Translations under genes and position numbers: made by a program
Notes under the pieces: generated by a model
Seen by the model: the letters and a program-made list of their open reading frames with translations, nothing else
Told to the model about the DNA's origin: nothing
The model's database searches: none
Origin: CAWCTD01 sp963798455
GTDB taxonomy: Bacteria > Acidobacteriota > Terriglobia > Bryobacterales > Bryobacteraceae
Direction: 5' to 3'
Length of the DNA: 64,000 nt
Assembly (NCBI GenBank): GCA_963798455.1
Contig: CAWCTD010000003.1
Span: 2,976,001 to 3,040,000, forward strand
Shown here: positions 36,453-46,104 of the stretch, piece after piece
Position numbering within the stretch: position 1 is the first letter of the stretch
Layout: each line of letters starts with the position of its first letter

Positions 36453-38153
36453 TCAGGTCCCCAGGGAGTTCGGACTGGTGCTCCCCCGTCGTGTCGGAGC
36501 AGGCGGGGTGGGCCCGCCGGGCAGAAGCACCCGGAACGTGGCGCCCTTCGCCGGTTCTGTTTCCAATTGGATCGCGCCGCTGTGCGACTGCACGATGCCC
36601 GCCACCGCTGCTAGTCCCAGACCTCGGCCCAGGAACTTCGTCGTGAAGAACGGGTCAAAGATCCGGGTACGGGTCTGGTAGTCCATGCCGCAGCCGGTGT
36701 CTTTGACTTCGAGGCAGACGTACTTGCCGGGAGCCACTGGTTCGCCGGTGATCTCGTCGTTGACGGGAGCGGTCTCGGAAACCTCCTGAGTCCTGGCAGA
36801 GACCGTCACCGCGCCTGTCTGGTTCGGCCCGATGGCCTCGGCGGCGTTGAGAACGAGGTTCATGACGATCTGCTGCAACTGGCCTCGGTCAGCCTCGATT
36901 CCGGGCAAAACGGGCTCCAGGGCAAGCGTCAGGTCGACTTTCTGCGGGATAAAGGTGTGCATCAGCTCCGTCATCTCGCGGATCACGCGCGAAACGTCGA
37001 GAGACTCGATCATGAACCGGCCCCTGCCTGCGTAGGCAAGGAGTTGCCGCGTGAGATCGGCGGCTTTTTCCGTTGCCTGGATGACGGAATCCAGCTTCTC
37101 CCGGCTCTCCTCCGCCACTTCGTCGCGCAGCAAGCTGGCGTTGCCGAGAATGGCGGCGAGCAAATTGTTGAAGTCGTGCGCCACGCCTCCCGCCAGCAGC
37201 GCTATACTCTCCATCTTCTGCGCCTGGCGGAGGCTCTCCTCTGCCCGCTTGCGCTCGGTGATGTCCTGGACTGTCCCGAACCCGTCGAGAAGGATCCCCT
37301 GGGGATCGAAGTCCAGTACCGCTCGTTCGCGGACCCACTTCACACTCTCCTTAACAACCACCCTGTGCTCAATGTCGTACGGTTCACCCCGGAGCGCGGC
37401 CTGCCATGCCCGGTCCACCAGCTCCCGGTCGTCCGGGTGAACAGTGGCGAGAAACACCTCGTACGTCAAGGATGTGCCTTTAGGGATCCCGAACACCCGG
37501 TGGGTCTCGTCGGACCAGAGCAATTCGTTCCTCTGGACGTCCAATCGCCAGCTTCCCGTGTGAGCCACCGCCTGGGCGCGGTTGAGATCCGCCTGGCTCT
37601 CGCGTAGCGCCTGCTCGACTTTGTGGCGTTCCTGGATCTCAGCTAGGAGCCGGGCATTGGCTTGCGCCAGTTCAGCGGTCCGCTGCTGGACGCGGACTTC
37701 AAGGATCTCGTGCGCCTCGCGCAGCGCATCTTCCGCCCGCTTGCGCTCGGTGATGTCAACACCCGCCTCCATGATGAGGGGGGAGCCATCGGTGTCGGTG
37801 AAGGGAAAGTCGAAGATGTCGTAGTTCCGGCCGTCTGGGCCCATCCACTCCCAGTGTTGGGGCCGGTTGGTCTTCAAAACCGTGTAGGTTTCGCAAACCT
37901 CGCAAGGCTCGGTACGCCCGAACAAATACTCGAAGCAACGCTTGCCGTGTGATTCGCCGAACCGCTCCCGGAAGAAGCGGTTGGCAAAGGGCACGTGATA
38001 ATCGGCCGACAAGAGCACCACGTAGACGGGCAGTATTTCCAGCACGTCATGGAGCCGCTGCGCCAGGGAGCCGAATGCTACGAACCCATCTTCGGCAGCC
38101 TGAAGAACCTCAAGTGCATTTGCGGATCGACGTGGATGGACATCTTCCACCAT
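36453..38153 (-). CDS. PAS-domain hybrid-type histidine kinase (receiver lost)
   Basis: A 566-residue soluble kinase. Two PAS domains are seen: one near residues 35-130 with a CEVCETY cysteine pair, ending in VDITERKRAEDAL; the other near 200-300, ending in VQDITERKRAEESL. A coiled coil lies between them. The H-box is GGVAHDFNNLLAAILG and the ATPase motifs include NLVLNAAEAI and GRGLGLAAVAG. It ends with a Pro-rich linker and a TGA where a receiver domain would begin, so it was once a hybrid kinase. It may still be active as a simple kinase. Confidence 0.85.
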   Translation of the reverse strand: MVEDVHPRRSANALEVLQAAEDGFVAFGSLAQRLHDVLEILPVYVVLLSADYHVPFANRFFRERFGESHGKRCFEYLFGRTEPCEVCETYTVLKTNRPQHWEWMGPDGRNYDIFDFPFTDTDGSPLIMEAGVDITERKRAEDALREAHEILEVRVQQRTAELAQANARLLAEIQERHKVEQALRESQADLNRAQAVAHTGSWRLDVQRNELLWSDETHRVFGIPKGTSLTYEVFLATVHPDDRELVDRAWQAALRGEPYDIEHRVVVKESVKWVRERAVLDFDPQGILLDGFGTVQDITERKRAEESLRQAQKMESIALLAGGVAHDFNNLLAAILGNASLLRDEVAEESREKLDSVIQATEKAADLTRQLLAYAGRGRFMIESLDVSRVIREMTELMHTFIPQKVDLTLALEPVLPGIEADRGQLQQIVMNLVLNAAEAIGPNQTGAVTVSARTQEVSETAPVNDEITGEPVAPGKYVCLEVKDTGCGMDYQTRTRIFDPFFTTKFLGRGLGLAAVAGIVQSHSGAIQLETEPAKGATFRVLLPGGPTPPAPTRRGSTSPNSLGT

Positions 38154-38252
38154 GAAGCCCCTTCCAACGAGTCTGGTGGCATTATATCCCGATAGGGGTC
38201 TTCTGAGGCCGCGTGGGTGGCAGTCCGGGCTCTATGCCAGGCAAAAAGCCGG

Positions 38253-39428
38253 TCACTGTTTCCTTAGGAACCCGTCGAGCCGGGACATGGCCTCTTCGAG
38301 TATCCCGCGTTCGGCGGCGTAGCAGAGGCGGACCGACCCTTCGCCCCCGGCGCCGAAGGCCACGCCCGGAGCGAGGCCCACCTTGGTCTCCACCAGCAGC
38401 CTGCGGCAGAACTCGAACGAGTCCGTAAGCCCCTCGATCTGGGGGAACAGGTAGAACGCTCCCTCGGGTTTGGGCACCGTCACTCCCGGCATCGCGCTTA
38501 ATGCCTCCCGCGCGAAATCCCGGTTGGCCTTCAGCCGCTCGACCATCCGCGCCAGTTCCTCCTCGCCCTCGGCCAGCGCCGTCTCGGCGGCCTTCTGAGA
38601 GAAGCTCGCCGCGTGCGACACGATGAACTCGTTCAGCTCGGCAGCCTTGGCCGCCACGTCGGGCCGCGTCACCAGCCAGCCCACCCGCCACCCCGTCATG
38701 CAGTAGCTCTTGGAGAACGACTGGATCACCACCACCGCGTCCTGGCGCGTCGCCTTGCGCAGGATCGACGGCGCCGGGTCGCCGGCTCGCGCCCCCTCGT
38801 AGTACAGCCGCTCGTACACCTCGTCCGCCATCAGCCACAGCCCGTGACGGCGGCAGAAATCGAGGAGGCCCTGCTGCTCCTTCTCGCTCGCCACCCAGCC
38901 CAGCGGATTGGAGGGCGAGGTGTAGAGGAGCATCCGTGTGCGCGGCGTCAGGGCGGCGGCGAGCGCCGCGAAGTCGATGGTATAGCGCTCGCCACGGAGT
39001 GGATGCGGGAGCTCCACCGCCACCGCGTTCGACATGGCGACAATGGCGCTCCCGTTGGGCCAGGCCGGAGTCAGCACCAGCGCCTCGTCGCCTGGATCGA
39101 GCAGGCAGCGGATCCCCACGCTCAGCGCCTGCACGCCGCTGGCGGTGATGACGATCTCGGTCGCGGGGTCCAGCTCCACCTCGTGCAGCTTGCGGTAGTG
39201 CGCCGCCAGCGCCTTGCGCAGCGACGGCAGCCCGGCGTTCTCGGTGTAGTAGGTGTAGCCCCCGGCCAGCGCCCGCACCGCCGCTTGCTTGATGTAATCC
39301 GGCGTGGGCAGGTTCGACTCGCCGAAGTACAGCCGCAGCACACCGTCCATCGACATGGCGATGTCGGCCAGCTCGCGAATGCGCGAGCGCGGCACCCGCT
39401 GGGCGGAGGGGGAAACTTGAGGGGACAT
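38253..39428 (-). CDS. PLP-dependent aminotransferase, class I/II
   Basis: A 391-residue fold-type I aminotransferase. It shows GVLRLYFGESNLPTPDYIKQA near the N-terminus, GGYTYYTENAGLPSLR, the SPSNPLGWV loop, ADEVYERLYY with the cofactor-ring Asp, and the PLP lysine in QSFSKSYCMTGWRVGW. FGAGGEGSVRLCYA holds the carboxylate-binding Arg. Such enzymes act on aspartate, alanine or aromatic amino acids; the substrate cannot be told from sequence. It is a single gene. Confidence 0.92.
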   Translation of the reverse strand: MSPQVSPSAQRVPRSRIRELADIAMSMDGVLRLYFGESNLPTPDYIKQAAVRALAGGYTYYTENAGLPSLRKALAAHYRKLHEVELDPATEIVITASGVQALSVGIRCLLDPGDEALVLTPAWPNGSAIVAMSNAVAVELPHPLRGERYTIDFAALAAALTPRTRMLLYTSPSNPLGWVASEKEQQGLLDFCRRHGLWLMADEVYERLYYEGARAGDPAPSILRKATRQDAVVVIQSFSKSYCMTGWRVGWLVTRPDVAAKAAELNEFIVSHAASFSQKAAETALAEGEEELARMVERLKANRDFAREALSAMPGVTVPKPEGAFYLFPQIEGLTDSFEFCRRLLVETKVGLAPGVAFGAGGEGSVRLCYAAERGILEEAMSRLDGFLRKQ

Positions 39429-39500
39429 GATGTGGAAGAAGATTCCGTTTTCAATCCTAGCATCCGGCCGTCCTACGCCTAAGTGCTCTACAATCGAAGC

Positions 39501-39764
39501 ATGAGAATGGATCCGGGGGAAATCCTCAAGGCTGCGCTGTCGCTGCCCGCCGGCGCCCGGGCGGCGATCGCCGGCTCCCTGCTGGACAGCCTCGACATGG
39601 AGGTTGACGAGTCGGCCGACGAGGAGTGGCGCGCCGAAGTCAGGAAACGTCTCGCCGAACTGGATGCCGGCAGCGTCCGCACGGTTCCCTGGTCCGAAGT
39701 TCGGGCGCGCCTGGGCGTTGACATCAATGAGGTAACCACTCGCTCACGCTCGTGGCTCGGTTAG
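39501..39764 (+). CDS. Addiction-module component protein (orphan antitoxin-like)
   Basis: An 87-residue protein with the pattern of the addiction module component family: ILKAALSLPAGARAAIAGSLLDSL, then EEWRAEVRKRLAELDAGSVRTVPWSEVRARL. Relatives usually end just after this point and are followed by a RelE/ParE toxin gene. Here no toxin follows; the last residues (TTRSRSWLG) are encoded by the left arm of a 60-bp palindrome, so the 3' end appears altered by repeat insertion. Confidence 0.75.
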   Translation: MRMDPGEILKAALSLPAGARAAIAGSLLDSLDMEVDESADEEWRAEVRKRLAELDAGSVRTVPWSEVRARLGVDINEVTTRSRSWLG

Positions 39765-39795
39765 CTGTTTCCGAGCCACGACCGTCAGGGAGTGG
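39736..39795. repeat. 60-bp REP-like palindrome
   Basis: Two 25-base arms match as inverted repeats at 22 of 25 positions around a 10-base centre (TTAGCTGTTT). The inner 10-bp stem CGTGGCTCGG/CCGAGCCACG is perfect. The right arm core (CCGAGCCACGACCGTCAGGG) resembles the repeat at 16097-16129. It overlaps the end of the antitoxin-like gene. Confidence 0.8.
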
Positions 39796-39828
39796 TCCTC
39801 GGTCGCGTCAAGTGTGTTGGCGGCCTGA

Positions 39829-41244
39829 TCAGAACCGGTGCGGCTTGCTGGCCAGCAGGTCCTCGATGTGGACCAGTTCGGTGGGGTACACGCCCGTGTA
39901 GCAGGCGTAACAGTACTCGTGGTTGACGTCGCCCACGGCCTCGCGGAGGGCCTCGATCGGCAGGTAGCCGAGCGAATCCGCTTCGACGAACCGCCGGATC
40001 TCCTCCACGGTGTTGTTGGCCGCGATGAGTTCGCCCTTGTCCGGCGTGTCCACGCCGTAATAGCAGGGTGAAAGTGTTGGGGGGCAGGAAATCCTCAGGT
40101 GAACTTCGCGCGCGCCGGCGCTGCGCACCATGCGCACGATCTTGCGGCTGGTAGTCCCACGCACGATGGAGTCGTCCACCAGCGCTACGCTCCTTCCCTC
40201 CAGCAGCCGCCGCACCGGGTTCAGTTTCAGCTTCACGCCGAAGTCCCGGATCGCCTGCGAAGGCTCGATGAACGTCCGGCCCACGTAGTGGTTGCGGATC
40301 AGTGCCTGCCGGAAGGGGATGCCCGATTCGTCCGAGTAGCCAATCGCCGCCGCCACGCCCGAGTCCGGCACCGGCACGACCACGTCCGCGTTGGCGGGGC
40401 ACTCGCGCGCCAGCAAACGGCCCAGCATCTCTCTCGATTCCGACACCGAGCGCCCGAACACTATCGAATCCGGCCGCGCGAAATACACGTGCTCGAAGAC
40501 GCAGAAGGCGTGGTCGCGCTCCGGCGCATAGCGCTCCCTCGTCAAGCCCTCCGGACCGGCGATCACCATCTCGCCCGGCGCGACGTCATCCAGGTACACC
40601 GCCCCGATCAGGTCGAAAGCGCAGGTCTCCGAGGCGAACACGTAACACTTCTTGCCGCCGGACAGTTCCATCTGCCCCATGGCCATGGGCCGGAAACCGT
40701 GCGGGTCGCGCGCCACGATCACCCGGTCCTCGGCAAGAAACACCAGCGAGAAGGCGCCCTCCAGTTGCAGCAGCGCCTCGCGCAGCGCGCCAGCCATGGT
40801 CCGCTCGCGCGAGCAGGCCACCAGGTGCAGGATCACCTCCGTGTCGCTCGAGGACTGGAAGATCGAGCCCTGCCGCTCCAACTCGCGCCTCAGCTCGGCG
40901 GCGTTGATGATGTTGCCGTTGTGCGCCACGGCGATGCGGCCTTTGTTGCAGGCCACGGAAAAGGGTTGCGCGTTGGCGGCCACCGTGTCGCCGGAGGTCG
41001 AATAGCGCGTATGCCCGATGGCCTGGTGGCCCTGGAGCATTCCCAGCACCGAGGGGGTGAAGATTTCCGCCACGTGCCCCATGGCCTTATGGCAGTGGAT
41101 CTGGTCGCCGTCGCTGGAGGCGATCCCGACGCTCTCCTGCCCGCGGTGCTGCAAGGCGTGCAAGCCCAGGTAGGCCAGGTTCGCCGCCTCCGGATGCCCG
41201 TAGATGGCGAACACGCCGCATTCCTCGTGGAGCTTGTCGAGCAT
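39829..41244 (-). CDS. purF: Amidophosphoribosyltransferase
   Basis: PurF makes 5-phosphoribosylamine from PRPP and glutamine, the first step of purine synthesis. The 471-residue protein begins MLDKLHEECGVFAIYG, so a short propeptide must be removed to expose the nucleophilic Cys. The PRPP-binding loop is ALVDDSIVRGTTS. Cysteines in CPPTLSPCYYG and YCYACYTG match the Bacillus-type 4Fe-4S enzyme. It is the last gene of purQ-purL-purF, 4 bases after purL. Confidence 0.96.
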   Translation of the reverse strand: MLDKLHEECGVFAIYGHPEAANLAYLGLHALQHRGQESVGIASSDGDQIHCHKAMGHVAEIFTPSVLGMLQGHQAIGHTRYSTSGDTVAANAQPFSVACNKGRIAVAHNGNIINAAELRRELERQGSIFQSSSDTEVILHLVACSRERTMAGALREALLQLEGAFSLVFLAEDRVIVARDPHGFRPMAMGQMELSGGKKCYVFASETCAFDLIGAVYLDDVAPGEMVIAGPEGLTRERYAPERDHAFCVFEHVYFARPDSIVFGRSVSESREMLGRLLARECPANADVVVPVPDSGVAAAIGYSDESGIPFRQALIRNHYVGRTFIEPSQAIRDFGVKLKLNPVRRLLEGRSVALVDDSIVRGTTSRKIVRMVRSAGAREVHLRISCPPTLSPCYYGVDTPDKGELIAANNTVEEIRRFVEADSLGYLPIEALREAVGDVNHEYCYACYTGVYPTELVHIEDLLASKPHRF

Positions 41245-41248
41245 GGTC

Positions 41249-43465
41249 TCAGCTCCGCAACGCTTTCTCCAATGCGCCCGCCCAAAGTCCCTTCAGGCGC
41301 TCTATCTCGCGGTCAACAAGAACCGTTCCCCTGTTGCGAACCACTACCCCGCTTCCAATCGTAGCACCGATCCGCGGCGCCGCCACGCCGTGCTTCCGCG
41401 CGATCTCCTCCACCGCCTCCGGCTTGTCCGTCGAGACCAGTATCCTCGACGGGCCCTCGTGGAACAGCAGAAATTCGCTCCTCAAATCGGAGTCCAGTTC
41501 CAGAGCGGCGCCTATGCCGGCGGGCCCGAACGAGGACTCCGCCACGGCCACGGCCAGCCCGCCGTCGCTCAAATCGTGCGCCGACTCGGCCAGCCCCACT
41601 CCGGCGACCTCCCGCATCGCCGCCTGGACGCGCTTCTCGTACTCCATGTCCAGGGCCGGGGGCAGTCCCCAGGCCTGATTGAGCACGGCCTTGGCGTACC
41701 CGGTTCCCCCGAACCTGGCTTCGTCGCAACTGCCGAGCCCGCCCACCAGGATCACCGTTCGTCCCGCACTCTTGAAATCGATGGTGAGCGGCGGGCCTGT
41801 CTGGAGCAGTCCGACGATGCCCATCACCGGTGTCGGGTCGACAGGCTCGCCCAGCGTCTCGTTGTAAAGGCTCACGTTGCCGCCCGTGATCGGCGTCTCG
41901 AAGAACCGGCACGCCTCGCCGATGCCTTCGATGGCTTCCACAAGCTGCGCCATTATCTGGGGCCGCTCGGGGTTGCCGAAGTTCAGGCAGTTGGTGGCCG
42001 CTACGGGCAGCGCGCCCACCGTGGAGAGGTTCCGGCAGCACTCGGCCACCGCCAGCCTCGCCCCTTCGCGCGGCGAGAGCGCGCAATAGCGGCCATTGCC
42101 GTCCAGCGCCATCGCCACCGAGGCGCCGGTCTCCTTCACGCGAATCACGGCCGCGTCGCCGCCCGGTCCCTGCACCGTGTTGGTGCGCACCATGTAGTCG
42201 TACTGCTCCCAAATCCAGCGCTTGGAGCAAATGTCGGGGGAGGCCAGGAGGGTCTCGAGATCCCCGGCAAGGTCGGCGCTGGCGAAGTGCGGCCCTTTCA
42301 TCGGCGCACGCCTGAGCGGCTCCACCTGCGGGCGATCGTAAAGGGGCGCTTCGTCCGCCAGCGGCTTGGCCGGGATTTCGGCCACCACCACGCCGTGGTC
42401 CTTCACCCGCATCATGCCGTCGCCGGTCACCTTGCCGATCGTCACCGCGTCCAGGCCCCACTTGCGGAAGACCTGGAAGACCTCCTCTTCGCGGCCTTTC
42501 TCGGCCACCAGCAACATGCGCTCCTGCGACTCGGAGAGCATGATCTCGTAAGGGGTCATGCCCGTCTCGCGCTGCGGCACCAGTTGCAGATCGATCTCGA
42601 TCCCCGTGTCGCCGCGGCTACCCATCTCGCAGGTCGAGCAGGTCAGCCCCGCCGCGCCCATGTCCTGGATGCCCACGATGGCGCCGGTCCGCATCGCCTC
42701 CAGGCAGGCCTCCAGCAGCAACTTCTCCAGAAATGGGTCGCCCACTTGGACATTGGGCCGCTTCTGCTTGGACTCCTCGGTGAACTCGGCCGAGGCCATC
42801 GAGGCGCCATGGATGCCGTCCTTGCCGGTTTTCGAACCGACGTAGATCACCGGGTTGCCCACGCCGCGCGCCTTGGCGTAGAAGATCTCGTCCTTCTTGA
42901 ACACGCCCAGCGCGAACACGTTGACCAGCGGGTTGCCGTTGTAGCCCGGCTCAAACAGGCACTCGCCGGCCACCGTGGGCACGCCGAAGCAGTTGCCGTA
43001 GTGCGCGATGCCCGCCACCACCCCTTCCAGGATGCGCCGGTTGCGCGCGCCCACTTGCGGATCGTCCAGCGGGCCGAAGCGCAGCGAATCCATCACCGCC
43101 AACGGCCGGGCGCCCATGGTGAAGATGTCGCGCAGGATGCCGCCCACGCCCGTGGCCGCTCCCTGGAAGGGCTCGATGAAGCTGGGGTGGTTGTGCGACT
43201 CGATCTTGAAGGCGATGGCGTAACCGTCCCCGATGTCGATGACCCCGGCGTTCTCACCCGGCCCCTGGAGCACCAGGCGGCTCCGCGTCGGCAGCGTCTT
43301 CAGGTGCAGGCGCGAGCTCTTGTACGAGCAGTGCTCGCTCCACATCACGCTGAAGATGCCGAGTTCCGTGTAGCTGGGTTCGCGGCCGAGGATCGAGGCG
43401 ATCTTCTCGTACTCCGCTTGGGTCAACTGATGCGCCGCGACCAGCTCTGGCGTGATCGTGCCCAT
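41249..43465 (-). CDS. purL: Phosphoribosylformylglycinamidine synthase subunit PurL
   Basis: PurL is the ATP-dependent synthetase of FGAM formation. At 738 residues it is the small type that works with PurS and PurQ. Motifs seen: SVMWSEHCSYKSS near residue 40, AFKIESHNHPSFIEP with the ATP-binding residues, GVGGILRDIF, and GNCFGVPTVAGE. It starts 3 bases after purQ. PurS, needed for the complex, is not next to it; the small gene upstream of purQ is not PurS. Confidence 0.96.
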   Translation of the reverse strand: MGTITPELVAAHQLTQAEYEKIASILGREPSYTELGIFSVMWSEHCSYKSSRLHLKTLPTRSRLVLQGPGENAGVIDIGDGYAIAFKIESHNHPSFIEPFQGAATGVGGILRDIFTMGARPLAVMDSLRFGPLDDPQVGARNRRILEGVVAGIAHYGNCFGVPTVAGECLFEPGYNGNPLVNVFALGVFKKDEIFYAKARGVGNPVIYVGSKTGKDGIHGASMASAEFTEESKQKRPNVQVGDPFLEKLLLEACLEAMRTGAIVGIQDMGAAGLTCSTCEMGSRGDTGIEIDLQLVPQRETGMTPYEIMLSESQERMLLVAEKGREEEVFQVFRKWGLDAVTIGKVTGDGMMRVKDHGVVVAEIPAKPLADEAPLYDRPQVEPLRRAPMKGPHFASADLAGDLETLLASPDICSKRWIWEQYDYMVRTNTVQGPGGDAAVIRVKETGASVAMALDGNGRYCALSPREGARLAVAECCRNLSTVGALPVAATNCLNFGNPERPQIMAQLVEAIEGIGEACRFFETPITGGNVSLYNETLGEPVDPTPVMGIVGLLQTGPPLTIDFKSAGRTVILVGGLGSCDEARFGGTGYAKAVLNQAWGLPPALDMEYEKRVQAAMREVAGVGLAESAHDLSDGGLAVAVAESSFGPAGIGAALELDSDLRSEFLLFHEGPSRILVSTDKPEAVEEIARKHGVAAPRIGATIGSGVVVRNRGTVLVDREIERLKGLWAGALEKALRS

Positions 43466-43468
43466 GGG

Positions 43469-44137
43469 TTACTTGACCGCCATGGCGGCGACCATCGACC
43501 GGAAGACCACCAGCCCGTCGGTAGAGCCCATCAGCGGGTCGGCGGCCCGTTCGGGGTGCGGCATCAAGCCCATGACGTTCCTTTCGCGATTGAGAATACC
43601 GGCGATGTCCCGCAGCGATCCGTTCGGGTTATCCGCATAACGGAACACGACACGGTCCTCGGCTTCCAGTTCGTCCAGCGTGCGCTCATCCGCGTAGTAG
43701 CAGCCCTCCCCGTGGGCAATGGCGAAGGTCACGACGCCGCCTTTGCCGGCCAGGCAGGTGAACGGGGAGTTGGTGGTCACGGTGACCAGGTCCACGGGCC
43801 GGCAGATGAACTTGAGGCCGCGGTTGCGGATCAGCGCGCCGGGCAACAGGCCGCTCTCGACCAGGATCTGAAAACCGTTGCAGATGCCGATCACCAGCCC
43901 GCCGCCGGCGGCGAATTTCTTGACCGCGTGCATGACCCGGGAAAACTTGGCGATGGCCCCGCAACGCAAATAGTCGCCGTAGCTGAAACCGCCAGGCAGG
44001 ATGACCGCGTCTACATTGCCTAGGGTGGAGTCGTCGTGCCAGATGTACTCCGCCTGGTGACCCAGGTTGTGGGAGGCGGCGTACCAGGCGTCATGGTCAC
44101 AGTTGCTGCCGGGAAACACTACGACGCCGAATCTCAT
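43469..44137 (-). CDS. purQ: Phosphoribosylformylglycinamidine synthase glutaminase subunit PurQ
   Basis: PurQ releases ammonia from glutamine for PurL. The 222-residue class I amidotransferase begins MRFGVVVFPGSNCDHD. It has LPGGFSYGDYLRCGAIA (oxyanion strand), the nucleophile in VIGICNGFQILVE, and the catalytic His/Glu in the C-terminal region (MPHPERAADP). It heads the purQ-purL-purF operon. Confidence 0.96.
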   Translation of the reverse strand: MRFGVVVFPGSNCDHDAWYAASHNLGHQAEYIWHDDSTLGNVDAVILPGGFSYGDYLRCGAIAKFSRVMHAVKKFAAGGGLVIGICNGFQILVESGLLPGALIRNRGLKFICRPVDLVTVTTNSPFTCLAGKGGVVTFAIAHGEGCYYADERTLDELEAEDRVVFRYADNPNGSLRDIAGILNRERNVMGLMPHPERAADPLMGSTDGLVVFRSMVAAMAVK

Positions 44138-44176
44138 GGGAGATTCTCAGTCTAACACGCCCGGTGTCAGCGGCTG

Positions 44177-44416
44177 TTAACCAACAACGGCAGGAACTGC
44201 CTTGGCTTTCCGGCTGCGGCTCGATCGCTTCTCGGCCGGCGGCTGGCGGTCGCTTTTCTTGAGGTTCGGGAACACGATCGTAGTGACGAACTTCTTCTCG
44301 CCGAATTCGTCGAACTTGATAACGACGTGCTCCTCGTTGCTGGAAAGAACGGAACCGAGGCCAAATTTAGGATGCTCCACTTGGGCACCCTGGGGAAAAG
44401 GTGACTTTGATGCCAT
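44177..44416 (-). CDS. Small protein with a UvrD-tail-like (KOW/Tudor-type) domain
   Basis: About 79 residues. The core FPQGAQVEHPKFGLGSVLSS followed by VVIKFDEFGEKKFVTTIVF matches the small beta-barrel found at the C-terminus of UvrD/PcrA helicases (GxxVxHxxFGxGxV). A basic tail (KRSSRSRKAKA) could bind nucleic acid or RNA polymerase. The ATG at 44416 is chosen over 44443 because a weak GAGGG precedes it. It lies upstream of purQ, with a gap of about 40 bases. Confidence 0.7.
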   Translation of the reverse strand: MASKSPFPQGAQVEHPKFGLGSVLSSNEEHVVIKFDEFGEKKFVTTIVFPNLKKSDRQPPAEKRSSRSRKAKAVPAVVG

Positions 44417-44513
44417 TGCTTGGCGGCCCTCTATATTTAACATAACAAATCTATTAGGAAATGTCGAATAGCCCTTGAAGAGGGCGCCGCGGCCGCTGAG
44501 CTATAGTGGAACG

Positions 44514-46040
44514 ATGACTGCGTCGGGCGTCGGGCGGGTCTGGGTCCCACTGGCCGCCGCTGGCATGGCGTTCCTGGCTCACCTCGTCGGCAACCCGCAC
44601 TACGGCTTCTTCCGCGATGAACTCTACTTCATAGTTTGTGGCCAGCATCCGCAGTGGGGCTATGTCGATCAGCCGCCGATCGCGCCGCTTCTGGCCGCCG
44701 GATCCCAAATCTTCGGTCATTCGCTCGTGCTTTTGCGCGCGGTGCCGGCCATGTTTGCCGCGGGCGGGGTCTACGTCACCTGCCTGCTGGCTGCTGAGTT
44801 CGGTGGCGCGGCGTTCGCTCAGGTCCTCGCGGCGCTGGTCGTATTCTTCGCCCCGGTCTTGATGAATAAAGGCATGAAGGTCTCGCCGGACATGGTGGGC
44901 CTCTGGCTCTGGCCGCTGGCAACCTTGTACCTGGTGCGCCTCGTCAAGGGCGCCGATCCCCGCTGGTGGCTGGCAATCGGGGCCATCCTCGGCATTTCGC
45001 TCCAGAGCAAGTACACGGTCGTCTTTTTCGTGGTCTCGCTCCTGGTGGGGCTGTTGCTCACGCAGGAACGGAGGATCCTCTTCTCTCGCTGGGCTCTCGC
45101 CGGTTGTCTGGTGGGCGCGCTTATCGCGCTTCCGAACTTCCTCTGGCAGGCGCACTACGGCTTTCCGCAGTGGGAACTGCTGCGCAACGGCCAGCAGGGT
45201 AAGAACGCCGTGGTTGGGCCCCTGATGTACATATTTCAGCAGCTTCTCATTACAGGCATACTCTTGTCCGCCGTTTGGATCGCCGGCCTCGCGTGGCTCT
45301 TTTCGAAACCGCGCTTGCGCTTTCTTGCGTACGCGTTCCTGGCGCTGATGACATTGATGGTGATCGCGCACGCAAAGCATTACTACCCCGCCGACGTCTA
45401 TCCCTACGTCATGGCGGCGGGAGGGGTCGCCATCGAAGCCTGGACCCGCGCCAGGCGGATCGCGCGCACGGTCCTGGCGACAGCCGTGGTGGTTGTCGGA
45501 ATCGGCTTGACCCCGCTTTGCATGCCGATATTGGCCGAGCAGCGGATGGTTTCTTACACGGACTGGCTGATGCGTGTCGTGCATGTCCAGCGCAAGGCCC
45601 TCGCCACGGAAAACCAGCCGCAGGTCGAATTGTCAAGCGACTGGGCTGACATGCACGGCTGGCCTGAGCTGGCGTCATTGGTGGCGCGTGTGTACCAGTC
45701 GCTTCCGCCGGACGAGCGCGCGCAGGCCGGCATCTACGCTCAGAACTACGGCGAAGCGGCTGCGATCGACTTCTTTGGGCGGCAATACGGCCTTCCGCCG
45801 GCGATCAGCGGCCACAATCAGTACTACCTTTGGGGGACGCGCGGCTACACCGGCAATGTGCTCATCTGCGTGGGCCGCCGCTGCGGCTCAAATGCGGGTC
45901 TGTACGAAAGCTGTGCGCGGGCGGCGTCGTTCACCTCCCCCTGGATTCAGGCAAACGAAGACCATCTCCCGATCGTGGTTTGCCGTGGCATAAGGAAACC
46001 GCTGTCCGAGGCATGGCCCACGGTCAAATCCTATCACTAG
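44514..46040 (+). CDS. GT39/ArnT-like membrane glycosyltransferase
   Basis: About 508 residues with roughly ten membrane helices. The first loop contains HYGFFRDELYFIVCGQHP, where the R-DE pair matches the catalytic acidic residue region of GT-C enzymes using polyprenyl-phosphate sugars. QWGYVDQPPIAPLLA and HSLVLLRAVPA are typical of the dolichyl-phosphate-mannose/ArnT superfamily. The C-terminal 140 residues are soluble. ATG 44514 is the most plausible start. The acceptor is unknown. Confidence 0.82.
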   Translation: MTASGVGRVWVPLAAAGMAFLAHLVGNPHYGFFRDELYFIVCGQHPQWGYVDQPPIAPLLAAGSQIFGHSLVLLRAVPAMFAAGGVYVTCLLAAEFGGAAFAQVLAALVVFFAPVLMNKGMKVSPDMVGLWLWPLATLYLVRLVKGADPRWWLAIGAILGISLQSKYTVVFFVVSLLVGLLLTQERRILFSRWALAGCLVGALIALPNFLWQAHYGFPQWELLRNGQQGKNAVVGPLMYIFQQLLITGILLSAVWIAGLAWLFSKPRLRFLAYAFLALMTLMVIAHAKHYYPADVYPYVMAAGGVAIEAWTRARRIARTVLATAVVVVGIGLTPLCMPILAEQRMVSYTDWLMRVVHVQRKALATENQPQVELSSDWADMHGWPELASLVARVYQSLPPDERAQAGIYAQNYGEAAAIDFFGRQYGLPPAISGHNQYYLWGTRGYTGNVLICVGRRCGSNAGLYESCARAASFTSPWIQANEDHLPIVVCRGIRKPLSEAWPTVKSYH

Positions 46041-46104
46041 GATTGGTGCTGGTCGAGGCGCCACTTCCCTGCACGAAGTGGCGGGCGGGAGCGTCAATCT
46101 CAGT

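Noticed and set aside
41204..44023. 939-codon plus-strand open frame opposite purL and purQ
   Set aside because: It is an antisense shadow; the minus strand carries complete PurL and PurQ motifs.
44177..44416. PurS, because the gene lies upstream of purQ-purL
   Set aside because: The sequence has the GxxVxHPxFGxG small-barrel pattern and a basic tail, not the PurS fold pattern.
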